A DNA stretch of 64,000 nt from Cytophagales bacterium. GTDB taxonomy: Bacteria; Bacteroidota; Bacteroidia; Cytophagales; Spirosomataceae. Below, piece after piece: positions 17,099 to 25,815 of the stretch; positions within the stretch are counted from its first letter, which is position 1, and every line of letters begins with the position of its first letter. The notes under the pieces were generated by a model. The model worked only from the letters and a program-made list of their open reading frames with translations, did no database searches and had not been told where the DNA came from. Location: positions 1 through 64,000 of the forward strand of contig RDXN01000029.1 in the NCBI GenBank assembly GCA_004292855.1, written 5' to 3'. The position numbers were made by a program, and so were the translations under genes.

Positions 17099-20000
17099 TT
17101 AGTTTGCACCTTTCCAGAACACCCGGCTCCAGTGCCGTTGGTAGGGCCATTGCTTGTTGCGTAGGGCAACCGGCAGCAGGGCGTGGGCCTCTTTCACGGT
17201 TTGGGCGAAATACTGATCATCGTCGGTCAGGACAAGGCCTGCGTACTGATCGCCCTCACGGATAGTCAGGTCGGCCACGGGTAATTCGGGTTGCCAGTTG
17301 GGATGCTGTTTGGTTAACCCGTTTTTGAGCAGCGTTGTTGCCCGCAAATTTCCCTCGACCGGGCGGGGCTGTGGCCTAAACCGCCCCTCCGACACCATTT
17401 GGGCGTATTGCAGATACGCTTTAAGCAGACGCGGCCCCTCGTTGGCTACGTTTTCGACAGAAAGCTGTTCCGGGCGCAGGCTCGTAATTACGTACACCCG
17501 TTCGCGGGCGCGGGTCACAGCCACATTCAGGCGGTTGGCTCCCCCAGCCGCGTTCAGACTCCCGAACTGCATCGCCAACTTACCCTTCTCGTCGGGCGCG
17601 TACCCGACCGAGAAAATGATAACGTCGCACTCGTCGCCCTGCACGTTTTCGATGTTCTTGACGAAGACTCCGCTCTGCGGAGCCATGTCCAAAATCAACT
17701 GCTGCTGATGGTAGTTGAACGTGACTACACCGATGGACCGACCGGGCAGTTCGGTTTGGAGAGTTTCGATCAGTTTCACCACTGTCTCGGCCTCTATGGG
17801 ATTGGTGCTCTGTTGCCAAACCCCCGGTACTAGCTCGTAACGAATGGCCGGGGTACGGTCATTGAGCGTGATACGGTCGGGCAGGAGCGTGAGTTTGTTG
17901 TTGTAAAAATGCTCGTTCGAGAATTGAATCAGGTCGAGCGAGCGGCTGCGGTAGTGGCCCGTGAGTGCGACTTGTGGCAACGCTTGGGCCGCAAGTTCGA
18001 GCAGTGACTCCACTTCGAGGGCGGTTTGATCAGTTTCGTCGTCGGCCTGGGCATCGTCTTCCAGACGCGTACGATACAGGTCGCTGGGGCGGAGTTGCTG
18101 ACTGTCGCCAGTAACGATCACCTGTTTGCCCCGGTACATAGCCGGCACACCATTTTCGGCAAAGCACTGCGAGGCCTCATCGAAAATAACCAGATCGAAC
18201 AGCCCTTCCTGAAGCGGAAAAATGGCCGATACCGATTCGGGCGAGGCCATCCAGCAGGGCACAAGCCGGAACACCTCGTCGGCGTATTGGCTCAAGAGCC
18301 GCCGAACGGGCCACACGTTGCGTTTTTTGGTGGTCTGATGCAGCAGGTCGCGGTAGGTGGTCAAGTTGTTGAGCCGGTTGAAGCTCAGGTTGCGGTAGGT
18401 CTGCATGCGCAGGTGCATCAGCAGAATGTCGCGGCTCAATTGCTGTTTTTTGGCAACACTGTCCTGCAATCCGGCTTCCTGCTGCTCCATTTTGAACGAC
18501 GACACCGCCCGCAATTGGGGAGACTCGCGCTCAATATGGTCGATCCAACACAACCGCAAACTGTTCAGAAACATCGGAACTGGCTCGGCCTGATTGCTCA
18601 AGCGTTCGCACACCAACTGTTCAGTCGGGCTAAAACTCGCCCAAAGTCGGTCGTTTTCGACCAATAAATCGAAATCGGCCCGTAGTGTTTTGCGCAGATT
18701 GTCAACCAGTTGCGCGTTCGTCCAGATCGCGTCGATTTGGGTTGGGGTCAGGTACGGTTCCCAGTCGGCTACTGATTCGGTTACGGCAGCGGCTTGCGCG
18801 ACTACCGCCCGCACCGTTTCCGAGAAAGTCGGTACCGACACCCAGGCCTGGGCAGGCAGCATGACCAGTACGGGCAAATCGGCAATTCGGGCTGTGAGTT
18901 CGCGAGCCTCCCCCAACAGGCGCAGGGTCTCAGGCGCGTTGGGTAAGGGCAAATCGGCCAGTAGTGCGTCGGTGTGGGGTTTCAGCCCCTCAAGAACAAG
19001 GCTTTTCTGCACCTTCGTTTGTAGGGTTCGGAGGTCGGTGGCCGATGTAGTGAGACCGTTGGTTTGGGCCAATTGCCGAAGCGTGTCTTTGCCCGGATTG
19101 GTCAGTTGCCACCAGTTCCAGCCCACAAACGAGTCGCGGGAGGAAAGGGCGGAGGAGATTAGCGATGACATCTCTCGAACTTGTGCGGTTTGCAGAGATG
19201 TCATCTCCGACGGCCCCACACCCGCGAGCGCATCGTCCCAATCGTGGGCCAGGCGAAGGAGTTCACCTTCGGCCACCGTGTTAGCCGGGTGGTTGGGGGC
19301 CAGGCGTAAAAACTGCACGGCGGCCCAGAGATCGCGGCTGTTCGCGCCTGTGAGTAATGACAGCAGGGTGTCCAATGCCCAGGCCGACTCGTGCCAGCGG
19401 TTCCAGTCTATTGGCAACAACGGCTTCTGAAGTCGCGCAACCGCAACGTTATCAGACTCTTGCGCCACGATTCGCACGTCTTGCACCGCCCGGTCGATCA
19501 CAAACTGATCGGCGGTGGCGAATTGAGCAAACGACACGCGGTCATGCCAGGGGTGATCGGAGCCCAGCCGTTCGCGATAGCGGCTGTAATTGGTCAGTCG
19601 CTGCACAAAAGCGTCTATGTCGGTCAGCGGAAAATGGCTGTACACATCGCCTAGCTGGACGGTCTCGGTATTAGGGTTGCTGGTCAAATACAGCTCCTTC
19701 ACCGAAACCCCACATTGGCTCGTGTCGAACAAGGCATCTTTGAAGGCCTGCAACTCGGCCAGCGTCTGGTCGATCTGTCGGCATTCGCGGTCAAAATCGC
19801 GTTCAACCAACACGGCATCCAGTCCGTTGTTCTGCTGTCGATAGGTTTCAACGGCCTCAATTTGACCGGCGATCTGGTTGTAGAGTGTCTTTCGGTCGTC
19901 TTGAAAATCGTGAATAAGGGCAATAAACCGCTCCATGCCCACCTCACGCAACCGGGCGTAGACCACGTCGAGGGCGGCCCGTTTCTGGCACACCAACAAC

Positions 20001-21052
20001 ACGCGCTTGCCCTCAGCGGCAGCGTCGGCCATCAAATTTGCGATTAACTGCGACTTCCCCGTGCCCGGAGGCCCCTGCACCACCAGCGACTCGCCCGCCT
20101 TCACCGCCCGCACAGCACCCTCCTGCGACGCATCGAGCGGCAACGGAGCGCGGAGGAACTTTTCGGGTAACAACCCCACCCCAACCCCTCCCCGGTAGGG
20201 AGGGGCTTCGACTTGAGCGTTTTTTAGCCCCTCCCTACCGGGGAGGGGTTGGGGTGGGGTTATTCGGTCAGCCTCAACGTCCAATAAAGAATCATAATCC
20301 GGCACCAGAAACGAACCTGCCTGGGGGAAAATGCCCAGAACGGCTTCGGGCGTCAGTTTTAGCTCGCCTGCCTTTTCGAGTGCGTTCAGAGTTTTCTGGT
20401 TGGCCTTGTCGAACGGCTTGAGTAGGTCCGAAAACAGTTCCTGATTGAAGTTGATTTTGAGCGGACTGGCCTTGAGCCACTCGTAAAGCTGCGTCCGAAA
20501 GGCCAGCGCATCTTTGTCGAACTCATCAAATTCCTTGTCGATGAGTTCATTGGGGAGTTGAACGGCGTTAAAATGGGCGTAGGCCAGCATAAACGTTGGG
20601 TTTATGAAGGCCTCTTCGTCGCCCCGGCGGGTCAGATGCCATTGGTCGCCTTTCTGCTCAATCTGCACCGGAAAAAACAGCAGCGGCCCATGAACAGCCG
20701 TGCCATCCATAAACAAGCCCCGCACAAACGGCCAACCAACGTACAAATCTTCGGTGCCGCGCTCTTCCTCAATAAATTGCGTGGTTCGGGCGATGCGCCG
20801 GAGCCGTTTACTCACTTGGTTTGCCCGCTCGTGACGTGGGTCGAGCACCTCGCACACGGGAATACTCGCCTTACGCGCCACCAACTGCTGGATCAGCGTA
20901 AACGAGGGCTTATTCAGCAGATAATCGGCGTCGTGCAGGTCCAGAAAGCTGTCGGCAGACAGGCTCGACAGTAGCAGTGAGCGGTTGCGACTACTCAGGT
21001 TGGTCAGGCGACGACGGTAGGCACGGAGCGTGTTGGCAGAAAGCGAAAACAA
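17099..21052 (-). CDS. Large UPF1-like SF1 helicase (DUF4011 type) with degenerate nuclease-like C terminus
   Basis: A 1317-residue protein. The N-terminal DUF4011-like region (about 1-260) is followed by a Q-motif-like segment, Walker A at 327-334 (GPPGTGKS), a long insert, Walker B as VIFDEASQ, motif III VTGDSQQLRPSD, motif IV-like GHYRSR, and C-terminal motifs NIENVQGDECDVIIFS and LNVAVTRARERVYVITSL. The last 80 residues look like the remnant of the restriction-endonuclease-like domain common in this family, with acidic catalytic residues mostly lost. Family members act on DNA or RNA and are often near defence genes; none is seen here. The start is probably TTG at 21052. Two palindromic elements lie in frame at residues about 264-294 and 616-630. 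Confidence 0.88.
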   Translation of the reverse strand: MFSLSANTLRAYRRRLTNLSSRNRSLLLSSLSADSFLDLHDADYLLNKPSFTLIQQLVARKASIPVCEVLDPRHERANQVSKRLRRIARTTQFIEEERGTEDLYVGWPFVRGLFMDGTAVHGPLLFFPVQIEQKGDQWHLTRRGDEEAFINPTFMLAYAHFNAVQLPNELIDKEFDEFDKDALAFRTQLYEWLKASPLKINFNQELFSDLLKPFDKANQKTLNALEKAGELKLTPEAVLGIFPQAGSFLVPDYDSLLDVEADRITPPQPLPGREGLKNAQVEAPPYRGGVGVGLLPEKFLRAPLPLDASQEGAVRAVKAGESLVVQGPPGTGKSQLIANLMADAAAEGKRVLLVCQKRAALDVVYARLREVGMERFIALIHDFQDDRKTLYNQIAGQIEAVETYRQQNNGLDAVLVERDFDRECRQIDQTLAELQAFKDALFDTSQCGVSVKELYLTSNPNTETVQLGDVYSHFPLTDIDAFVQRLTNYSRYRERLGSDHPWHDRVSFAQFATADQFVIDRAVQDVRIVAQESDNVAVARLQKPLLPIDWNRWHESAWALDTLLSLLTGANSRDLWAAVQFLRLAPNHPANTVAEGELLRLAHDWDDALAGVGPSEMTSLQTAQVREMSSLISSALSSRDSFVGWNWWQLTNPGKDTLRQLAQTNGLTTSATDLRTLQTKVQKSLVLEGLKPHTDALLADLPLPNAPETLRLLGEARELTARIADLPVLVMLPAQAWVSVPTFSETVRAVVAQAAAVTESVADWEPYLTPTQIDAIWTNAQLVDNLRKTLRADFDLLVENDRLWASFSPTEQLVCERLSNQAEPVPMFLNSLRLCWIDHIERESPQLRAVSSFKMEQQEAGLQDSVAKKQQLSRDILLMHLRMQTYRNLSFNRLNNLTTYRDLLHQTTKKRNVWPVRRLLSQYADEVFRLVPCWMASPESVSAIFPLQEGLFDLVIFDEASQCFAENGVPAMYRGKQVIVTGDSQQLRPSDLYRTRLEDDAQADDETDQTALEVESLLELAAQALPQVALTGHYRSRSLDLIQFSNEHFYNNKLTLLPDRITLNDRTPAIRYELVPGVWQQSTNPIEAETVVKLIETLQTELPGRSIGVVTFNYHQQQLILDMAPQSGVFVKNIENVQGDECDVIIFSVGYAPDEKGKLAMQFGSLNAAGGANRLNVAVTRARERVYVITSLRPEQLSVENVANEGPRLLKAYLQYAQMVSEGRFRPQPRPVEGNLRATTLLKNGLTKQHPNWQPELPVADLTIREGDQYAGLVLTDDDQYFAQTVKEAHALLPVALRNKQWPYQRHWSRVFWKGAN
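19164..19205. repeat. Palindromic element inside the helicase gene (GATGACATCTCT family)
   Basis: Perfect 12-bp arms at 19164-19175 and 19194-19205 with an 18-base loop; the total of 42 bp is 14 codons and keeps the frame. It encodes roughly MTSLQTAQVREMSS in the helicase. The arm sequence matches the intergenic pair at 132-166. Confidence 0.75.
20172..20261. repeat. Perfect 36-bp palindrome inside the helicase gene (CCCCTCCC...GGGAGGGG)
   Basis: Arms at 20172-20207 and 20226-20261 are perfect complements, containing AACCCCACCCCAACCCCTCC, with an 18-base loop. The element is exactly 90 bp, i.e. 30 codons, so it does not shift the frame. It adds a Pro/Gly-rich stretch (PPQPLPGREGL ... PPYRGGVGVGL) between DVEADRI and LPEKFLRAPLPLDASQ, just before the ATPase core. 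Removing it leaves an uninterrupted, typical sequence. Confidence 0.92.
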
Positions 21053-21081
21053 AGCAGGCAGACAAAAAATGATTCACCCTT

Positions 21082-21113
21082 TAAACGTAGCGGAACGGTT
21101 TGTCGTTTACAAA
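21082..21113 (-). promoter_or_regulatory. Putative helicase promoter
   Basis: On the minus strand TTTG (21110-21113) is followed after 20 bases by TACGTTTA (21082-21089), one mismatch from the Bacteroidota -33/-7 pattern TTTG-N(19-21)-TAnnTTTG. It lies 30 bp before the TTG start and upstream of nothing else on this strand. Confidence 0.5.
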
Positions 21114-21123
21114 TCCGAACAAC

Positions 21124-21150
21124 AAAAAAGCCTGCCCTCGTTGGGCAGGC
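21124..21150 (-). terminator. Rho-independent terminator after susD-like gene
   Basis: GCCTGCCC (21130-21137) and GGGCAGGC (21143-21150) form a perfect 8-bp stem with a 5-base loop, followed on the minus strand by six T residues. It lies 25 bp after the SusD stop. Confidence 0.85.
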
Positions 21151-21175
21151 CTCTCATTTATAGTCACTCCGTTCG

Positions 21176-22555
21176 TTAGCGTGTTTTTATGTACTCATCC
21201 CAGTTGATCTCGGCTTGTGGCCGGGCCAGTTGCTGGAAAATCGTGCCCCGGTCCAGGGTCACGTCCACGTTCTGAGCGTTCAGGCGGTTATACCGGCGCA
21301 GGTCGACCCAGCGGTGGCCCCAGGGTTCGGCCCAGAGCGAGTACCGACGTTGAAACAGAATCTCGTTGATGAGCGCGTCGCGGGTGGTGGCACCGGCGTA
21401 GTTGCCCACGCCCGCAGCAGTACGAATTCGGTTAATGGCCCCTACAGCCGCCTGCGTGTTGCCCAACTGTGCGTTAGCCTCGGCCACAATCAGGACTAAC
21501 TCTTCGTTACGAAGAAATTTCAACTCATTGGTATTCAACGGAAAACGACGATCCTGATATTGACCCGAAAGCGGAGTTCCGTCAGACGTGACGGCTACCG
21601 GGGCCGTCCGGCGGAAGAACTTCGCCCGAACGCGGGCATCGTTGGCCAGCGTGTCGCGCAGCACCGACGGATGCACAACCATCATGGTGGTCACGTTGGC
21701 GTTCAGCACGAAAAATAGGGGATTGAAGGCATCAGGTGGCGCACCGTACGTATGGGCCGGGCCAGCGTCCAGGCTACCCGTCGCATTATAGAACGAGGCC
21801 GTTGTGGCATCCAGTGCCCCTTGCCAATCCTGCCGATACACGGCCAAACGAGCCGCAATAGCCCGGTTCATCTGCCGAAGGGAAGCAATGGTACTGAAGC
21901 CGTTCCCCGTAAAACCGCTCGTCAGACGGAGCGGAAAAGCACCCGTTCCGGCGTTACCCAACTCGGTGTTGGCTTCGTCGACCAAGGTTTTGATCTGCGT
22001 CATGGCCTGGGCCAACGGCACAAACGGGCCGGGATTTTGCACGTCCTTCACGTCCATACGTATCCCGTTTTCGTACTGTCCCATCGCCACAATCAGGTAT
22101 TGATAGGCCATGATGGTCTTGGAAAAACCCGACACCGCATTTTTCTCCTGATCCGTGAACGTGCTCGTGTTGCGCACGGCGTCGATTACGGTTTGACCCT
22201 GCCGAATGGCAAAATACGGGTTTGTATAGCTAGCCAGATATCCAAACATGTTCGGGTTGGCCGTACGGTTGTTCATGCCCAGCCAGTCGGTCTGCCAGCG
22301 CGGGTCCGAGGCATTCAGATACCAGAGTTCGCGCCCCATCGTCCCGAAGAGCATGGTCACGGTAAATACATAGTCGCGGTGCCGCGATTCGAGACCCGTT
22401 ACGAGGTTTTGTACCTGCGTTCGGGTGGCGTTTTGCGACACACTCCCCAGCGAGGGGTTGTTGGGGTCTATGGGGGTTTCGAGTTCAAAAAAGGTACATG
22501 AACTCAAAAACAGCAGCCCCGTCAGAATCGGCGTATATAAAAATGTCTTTTTCAT
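21176..22555 (-). CDS. RagB/SusD-family outer-membrane lipoprotein
   Basis: A 459-residue surface lipoprotein that forms the lid of a SusC-type transporter and binds a nutrient, often an oligosaccharide or peptide. The signal peptide ends LFLSSC with lipidated Cys at about residue 20. The C-terminal region has the SusD hallmarks: NELKFLRNEELVLIVAEANA, AINRIRTAAGVGNY, LINEILFQRRYSLWAEPWG and HRWVDLRRYNRL. At 459 residues it is among the shorter SusD proteins. The ATG at 22555 (MKKTFLYTPIL) was chosen; the upstream open frame overlaps susC. Confidence 0.92.
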   Translation of the reverse strand: MKKTFLYTPILTGLLFLSSCTFFELETPIDPNNPSLGSVSQNATRTQVQNLVTGLESRHRDYVFTVTMLFGTMGRELWYLNASDPRWQTDWLGMNNRTANPNMFGYLASYTNPYFAIRQGQTVIDAVRNTSTFTDQEKNAVSGFSKTIMAYQYLIVAMGQYENGIRMDVKDVQNPGPFVPLAQAMTQIKTLVDEANTELGNAGTGAFPLRLTSGFTGNGFSTIASLRQMNRAIAARLAVYRQDWQGALDATTASFYNATGSLDAGPAHTYGAPPDAFNPLFFVLNANVTTMMVVHPSVLRDTLANDARVRAKFFRRTAPVAVTSDGTPLSGQYQDRRFPLNTNELKFLRNEELVLIVAEANAQLGNTQAAVGAINRIRTAAGVGNYAGATTRDALINEILFQRRYSLWAEPWGHRWVDLRRYNRLNAQNVDVTLDRGTIFQQLARPQAEINWDEYIKTR

Positions 22556-22574
22556 GATTATGGACAGAAAGGGC

Positions 22575-25500
22575 TTAAAATTCAACAACCAAATGACCAA
22601 AGAACCGGCGTTGCGTGGGGTACGGCGCAATGTCGACCCCCGATGCAACCGCTTGCAATCCGAACGCCGACGTTTCGGGATCGTAGCTGAAGTACTTGCT
22701 GAACGTGAGCGGGTTCTGGCTTGAGAAACCGATCCGTACCCGCGACACCTTGTTGTTGAACAGATTGCCCAGTGTTTGCGTCGGGACGGTGTAGTACAAA
22801 GCCACCTCGCGCAAACGGATGTAGCTCGCATTTTGTACCCAGCGGTCGGCTCCGTTGTTGGGTGCTATGCCCCGGTCGCGCCCGTTCACAATACCATCGC
22901 CATCGTCGTCATTGCTCCAGTCGGGCGTGGTGCCGCCTGAGTCCATCAGGAACTGCGTCAGGTTGATGTTGTCGCCACCTTGCTTCCAATGCCAGAGCAT
23001 ATTGAAATCGAAGTTTTTGAAGATTGTGAACTCGTTGAGCCACGACATCTGGAAATCCGGTTGATTGTCGCCCAGAATGTAGGCCCCCGTACGCACGCCC
23101 TGCGCGAGGGGTGTATCGTTGGCGTCGCTTGCGGGGCGATTGCCCACGATGGTTGTTGGCGAGAAGCCCTCCTGATACAGGAACGTGCCGAGCGTTACGC
23201 CAAAAGCTCCCTGATTATAAGCCGGAATTCCCAGGCGCGTCAGCATCAGGTTGTTGCGCCACCACATCAGACGGGTGTTCCAGCGGAAGTTTTCTTTTTG
23301 CACGGGTGTCGCTCCCAACGACAGCTCAACTCCCCTGTTTTGCAACTGAGCCAGGTTGGTCGGAATAGTGCTGATACCTACGGCGGGCGAGAGTTGCAGG
23401 TTTTGAATGTTGCTGCGGGTTTGCTTGTCGTAATAGGTGGCTTCGAGTTGAACCCGGTTATTGAACAGGCCGAGGTCCAGACCAAACTCAAGCTCACCAG
23501 CACGCTCCGGTTCGATCACGTCATTGCCAGCCGCCGTAGTCACCACCGAGCCTAACAAGCCACCGATGTTTGCCGCGTTGAGCGGTGTGAACGTGGTTCC
23601 AAAAGCTGGCACCCCAGCCGTTTCGCCGTAGGCAATGCGGGGTTTAATCTGCGAGAACGTCCGGGCCAACCCTGAATTCCGAATAAACCCGAAGTTGGCC
23701 AGATTGACGGCTAACGAGGCCTTGGGGAAGGCCCAGAACTGGTTGGCGTTGCCGATGAGCGTCGATTTATCGAAGCGCACACCTGCCGTAGCAATAATCT
23801 TATCGTCCCAGTTGGCCTCCTGCTGCACAAATGCGCCCACGTCGGTCACGGTCAGGAAACGTTGATCGAAAATCTCCTGCACAGTGCCCTGCCGCAAATT
23901 GACTTGGCTACCCGCCAAACCCCGCGACCGGTTCAACAGCCGGTCTTCGCGAAAGTTGAGCCGAACAGCCCCCGTTTGGGTCGTCAGGTTCACTTTACCC
24001 ACGTTCCAGTTCAGAACCAGGGCCGCCTGAAGGTTTGTGTTTACGTTCTCGGTCTTGCCCCACAACACGTCGCCGGGGTTGCCCTGTGCCCGCTGAAATT
24101 GGAGGTCTTCGGGCAAATACACCTGTGTGGTGTTCTGTGTATAATCGAAACCACCCTGCCCAACCAACTTGAGCAAGGCTCGCTCCGACTTATACAGATT
24201 GGCCGTCAGGTTGAACGACTGAATAAACCGGTTTACATTGGAGGTATTCGTGCCGCGCTCGGTAACAGCCACCACGTTCTCAGAGAAATACGGATTATCG
24301 GGGTAGCGGCCACTGGCGTCGGCAAACAGGTTGAAGTAATTCGGAACATACACGATGTTGTATCCGATACTTGCCCCCGTGTTGTTCTGGTTGCCCGTGA
24401 AGCCCCGGTCGGTGCTCGTATTGATGTAGTTCGACCCTACCGACAGCGTAATGTCCTGAGTCAGTTTATGGTCGATGTTGGCTCGGAGCGAATACCGTTT
24501 GAATCCCGTCCGACGAATAATCCCTTTCTCGTCAGAAAAAGCCCCCGAAATGAAAAACTTGGTTTTGTCGTTGCCACCCGAAATGCCCAGTCGCGTGTTC
24601 GAGAGGGGGGCGTTGCCGCCGTAGAAATAATCTTCGTAGTTCCAGGTTTGGCCGTTGGCCGCCCGGAACCGGTCTAGTTCGACCTGCCGACGTGCTGCCG
24701 GGAAAAACGTGTTGATCTTAGCTTCGGTCCAGTTCTCAACACCCAGCAGCCGCTGCGCATTGGCAAAGCCAAAATCCTGCCCGAATGACACTTTTGTGCG
24801 GCCCGCGCTCCCCCGTTTGGTGGTGATAATGATAACGCCCGCATTCGCCCGCGTTCCGTAAATAGCAGCCGCCGAAGGTCCTTTCAGCACTTCCACGTTC
24901 TCAATGTCGTTCGGGTTCAGGTCCGAAATCCGGTTCGATGCATCGTCCTGCGTTTCCACGCCCGACGCCCCAGTTACCGACCCACGCCCGGTCCGGTTCA
25001 CGGCGTTGTTGGCATACACCCCGTCGATGATGTAGAGCGGTTGTGAAGCCCCCACCAACGACGAAATCCCGCGCAACTGAATCGACACACCCCCGCCCGG
25101 CGCACCGCCGTTGGTGTTCATGTTCACGCCCGGCAGTTTGCCATAAAACGCATTGTCGACGGTCTGAATCTGCGTTGTTCCGATCAGCTCTTTAGCCGAG
25201 ATTGTACTGATGGCGTTGGCCAGATTGGAGCGTTTGATGCTCGTAGCCAGACCCGTCACCACCACCTCCTGAAGGTTCGATACGTCTTCGACCAGCGAAA
25301 TGTCCAGCGTGCTGCTGTTGCCCACGGCCACTTCTTTGGCCTGAAAACCAATCGACGAAACAACCAGTGTTGCCCTTGCGCCTTTGGGCGTGATGGAATA
25401 GCTGCCATCGGCACCGCTGACCGTTCCAATGGTCGTGCCTTTGACTACAATGTTGGCTCCCGGAATCGGTGAGCCCTCTTCAGATTTGACGGTGCCGCTA

Positions 25501-25592
25501 ATTTTGGTCTGGGCTATGGCTACAAAACTCAGTAGCCATAAGCCAATGCCCAAAACAAGCTTCACCACCCGTGGAGAAGTAGATTTTTGCAT
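22575..25592 (-). CDS. SusC/RagA-family TonB-linked outer-membrane transporter
   Basis: A 1005-residue protein with a signal peptide (LLSFVAIAQ cleavage region), a carboxypeptidase-regulatory-like domain (KISGTVKSEEGSPIPGANIVV), a TonB plug with the family motif near LQEVVVTGL, and a 22-strand barrel. The plug contains ISSLVGASQPLYIIDGVY and the VLKGPSAAAIYGTRANAGVI hallmark. It imports a ligand delivered by SusD, using TonB energy. The SusD gene follows after 19 bp. No sigma/anti-sigma pair, hybrid two-component sensor or glycan-degrading enzyme is nearby, so the ligand is unknown. Confidence 0.95.
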   Translation of the reverse strand: MQKSTSPRVVKLVLGIGLWLLSFVAIAQTKISGTVKSEEGSPIPGANIVVKGTTIGTVSGADGSYSITPKGARATLVVSSIGFQAKEVAVGNSSTLDISLVEDVSNLQEVVVTGLATSIKRSNLANAISTISAKELIGTTQIQTVDNAFYGKLPGVNMNTNGGAPGGGVSIQLRGISSLVGASQPLYIIDGVYANNAVNRTGRGSVTGASGVETQDDASNRISDLNPNDIENVEVLKGPSAAAIYGTRANAGVIIITTKRGSAGRTKVSFGQDFGFANAQRLLGVENWTEAKINTFFPAARRQVELDRFRAANGQTWNYEDYFYGGNAPLSNTRLGISGGNDKTKFFISGAFSDEKGIIRRTGFKRYSLRANIDHKLTQDITLSVGSNYINTSTDRGFTGNQNNTGASIGYNIVYVPNYFNLFADASGRYPDNPYFSENVVAVTERGTNTSNVNRFIQSFNLTANLYKSERALLKLVGQGGFDYTQNTTQVYLPEDLQFQRAQGNPGDVLWGKTENVNTNLQAALVLNWNVGKVNLTTQTGAVRLNFREDRLLNRSRGLAGSQVNLRQGTVQEIFDQRFLTVTDVGAFVQQEANWDDKIIATAGVRFDKSTLIGNANQFWAFPKASLAVNLANFGFIRNSGLARTFSQIKPRIAYGETAGVPAFGTTFTPLNAANIGGLLGSVVTTAAGNDVIEPERAGELEFGLDLGLFNNRVQLEATYYDKQTRSNIQNLQLSPAVGISTIPTNLAQLQNRGVELSLGATPVQKENFRWNTRLMWWRNNLMLTRLGIPAYNQGAFGVTLGTFLYQEGFSPTTIVGNRPASDANDTPLAQGVRTGAYILGDNQPDFQMSWLNEFTIFKNFDFNMLWHWKQGGDNINLTQFLMDSGGTTPDWSNDDDGDGIVNGRDRGIAPNNGADRWVQNASYIRLREVALYYTVPTQTLGNLFNNKVSRVRIGFSSQNPLTFSKYFSYDPETSAFGLQAVASGVDIAPYPTQRRFFGHLVVEF

Positions 25593-25668
25593 ACAAGTAC
25601 TAGATAGAAGTAAAAAAAATAACAAAAGAAAATTAGCTTGAAAACAACGCAGACAATGGATTGTTTGG

Positions 25669-25701
25669 CAAAAGTCCAACATGATAAATTTTCTAAACAA
25701 A
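25669..25701 (-). promoter_or_regulatory. Putative susC promoter
   Basis: Minus-strand TTTG (25698-25701), a 21-base spacer, then GACTTTTG (25669-25676), one mismatch from TAnnTTTG. The predicted start would give a leader of about 70 bases before the susC ATG. Confidence 0.45.
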
Positions 25702-25752
25702 TTTTATGTATAGAGCAACTGCTTAAGCCTACAAATAAAGGGCATACTTACA

Positions 25753-25806
25753 GGCAGGCATAAAAAAAGGTGAACCCCACCGAGTTCACCTTTTTTTATG
25801 CCTGCC
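25753..25806. terminator. Bidirectional rho-independent terminator after the TerC gene
   Basis: Perfect 23-bp arms, 25753-25775 and 25784-25806, with an 8-base loop. The stem includes AAAAAAAGGTGAAC/GTTCACCTTTTTTT, so a GGTGAAC hairpin has a T-run on either strand. It begins 10 bases after the TerC stop on the minus strand. Confidence 0.9.
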
Positions 25807-25815
25807 AATTACACC

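Noticed and set aside
20165-20265. CRISPR-like repeat in the helicase gene
   Set aside because: There are only two arms, in inverted orientation; there is no array of spacers and no cas genes.
17099-21052. A multi-gene defence island around the helicase
   Set aside because: Neighbours are metabolic (NmrA-like, VOC, cyclase) and a SusC/SusD pair; no nuclease, methylase or other defence gene is adjacent.
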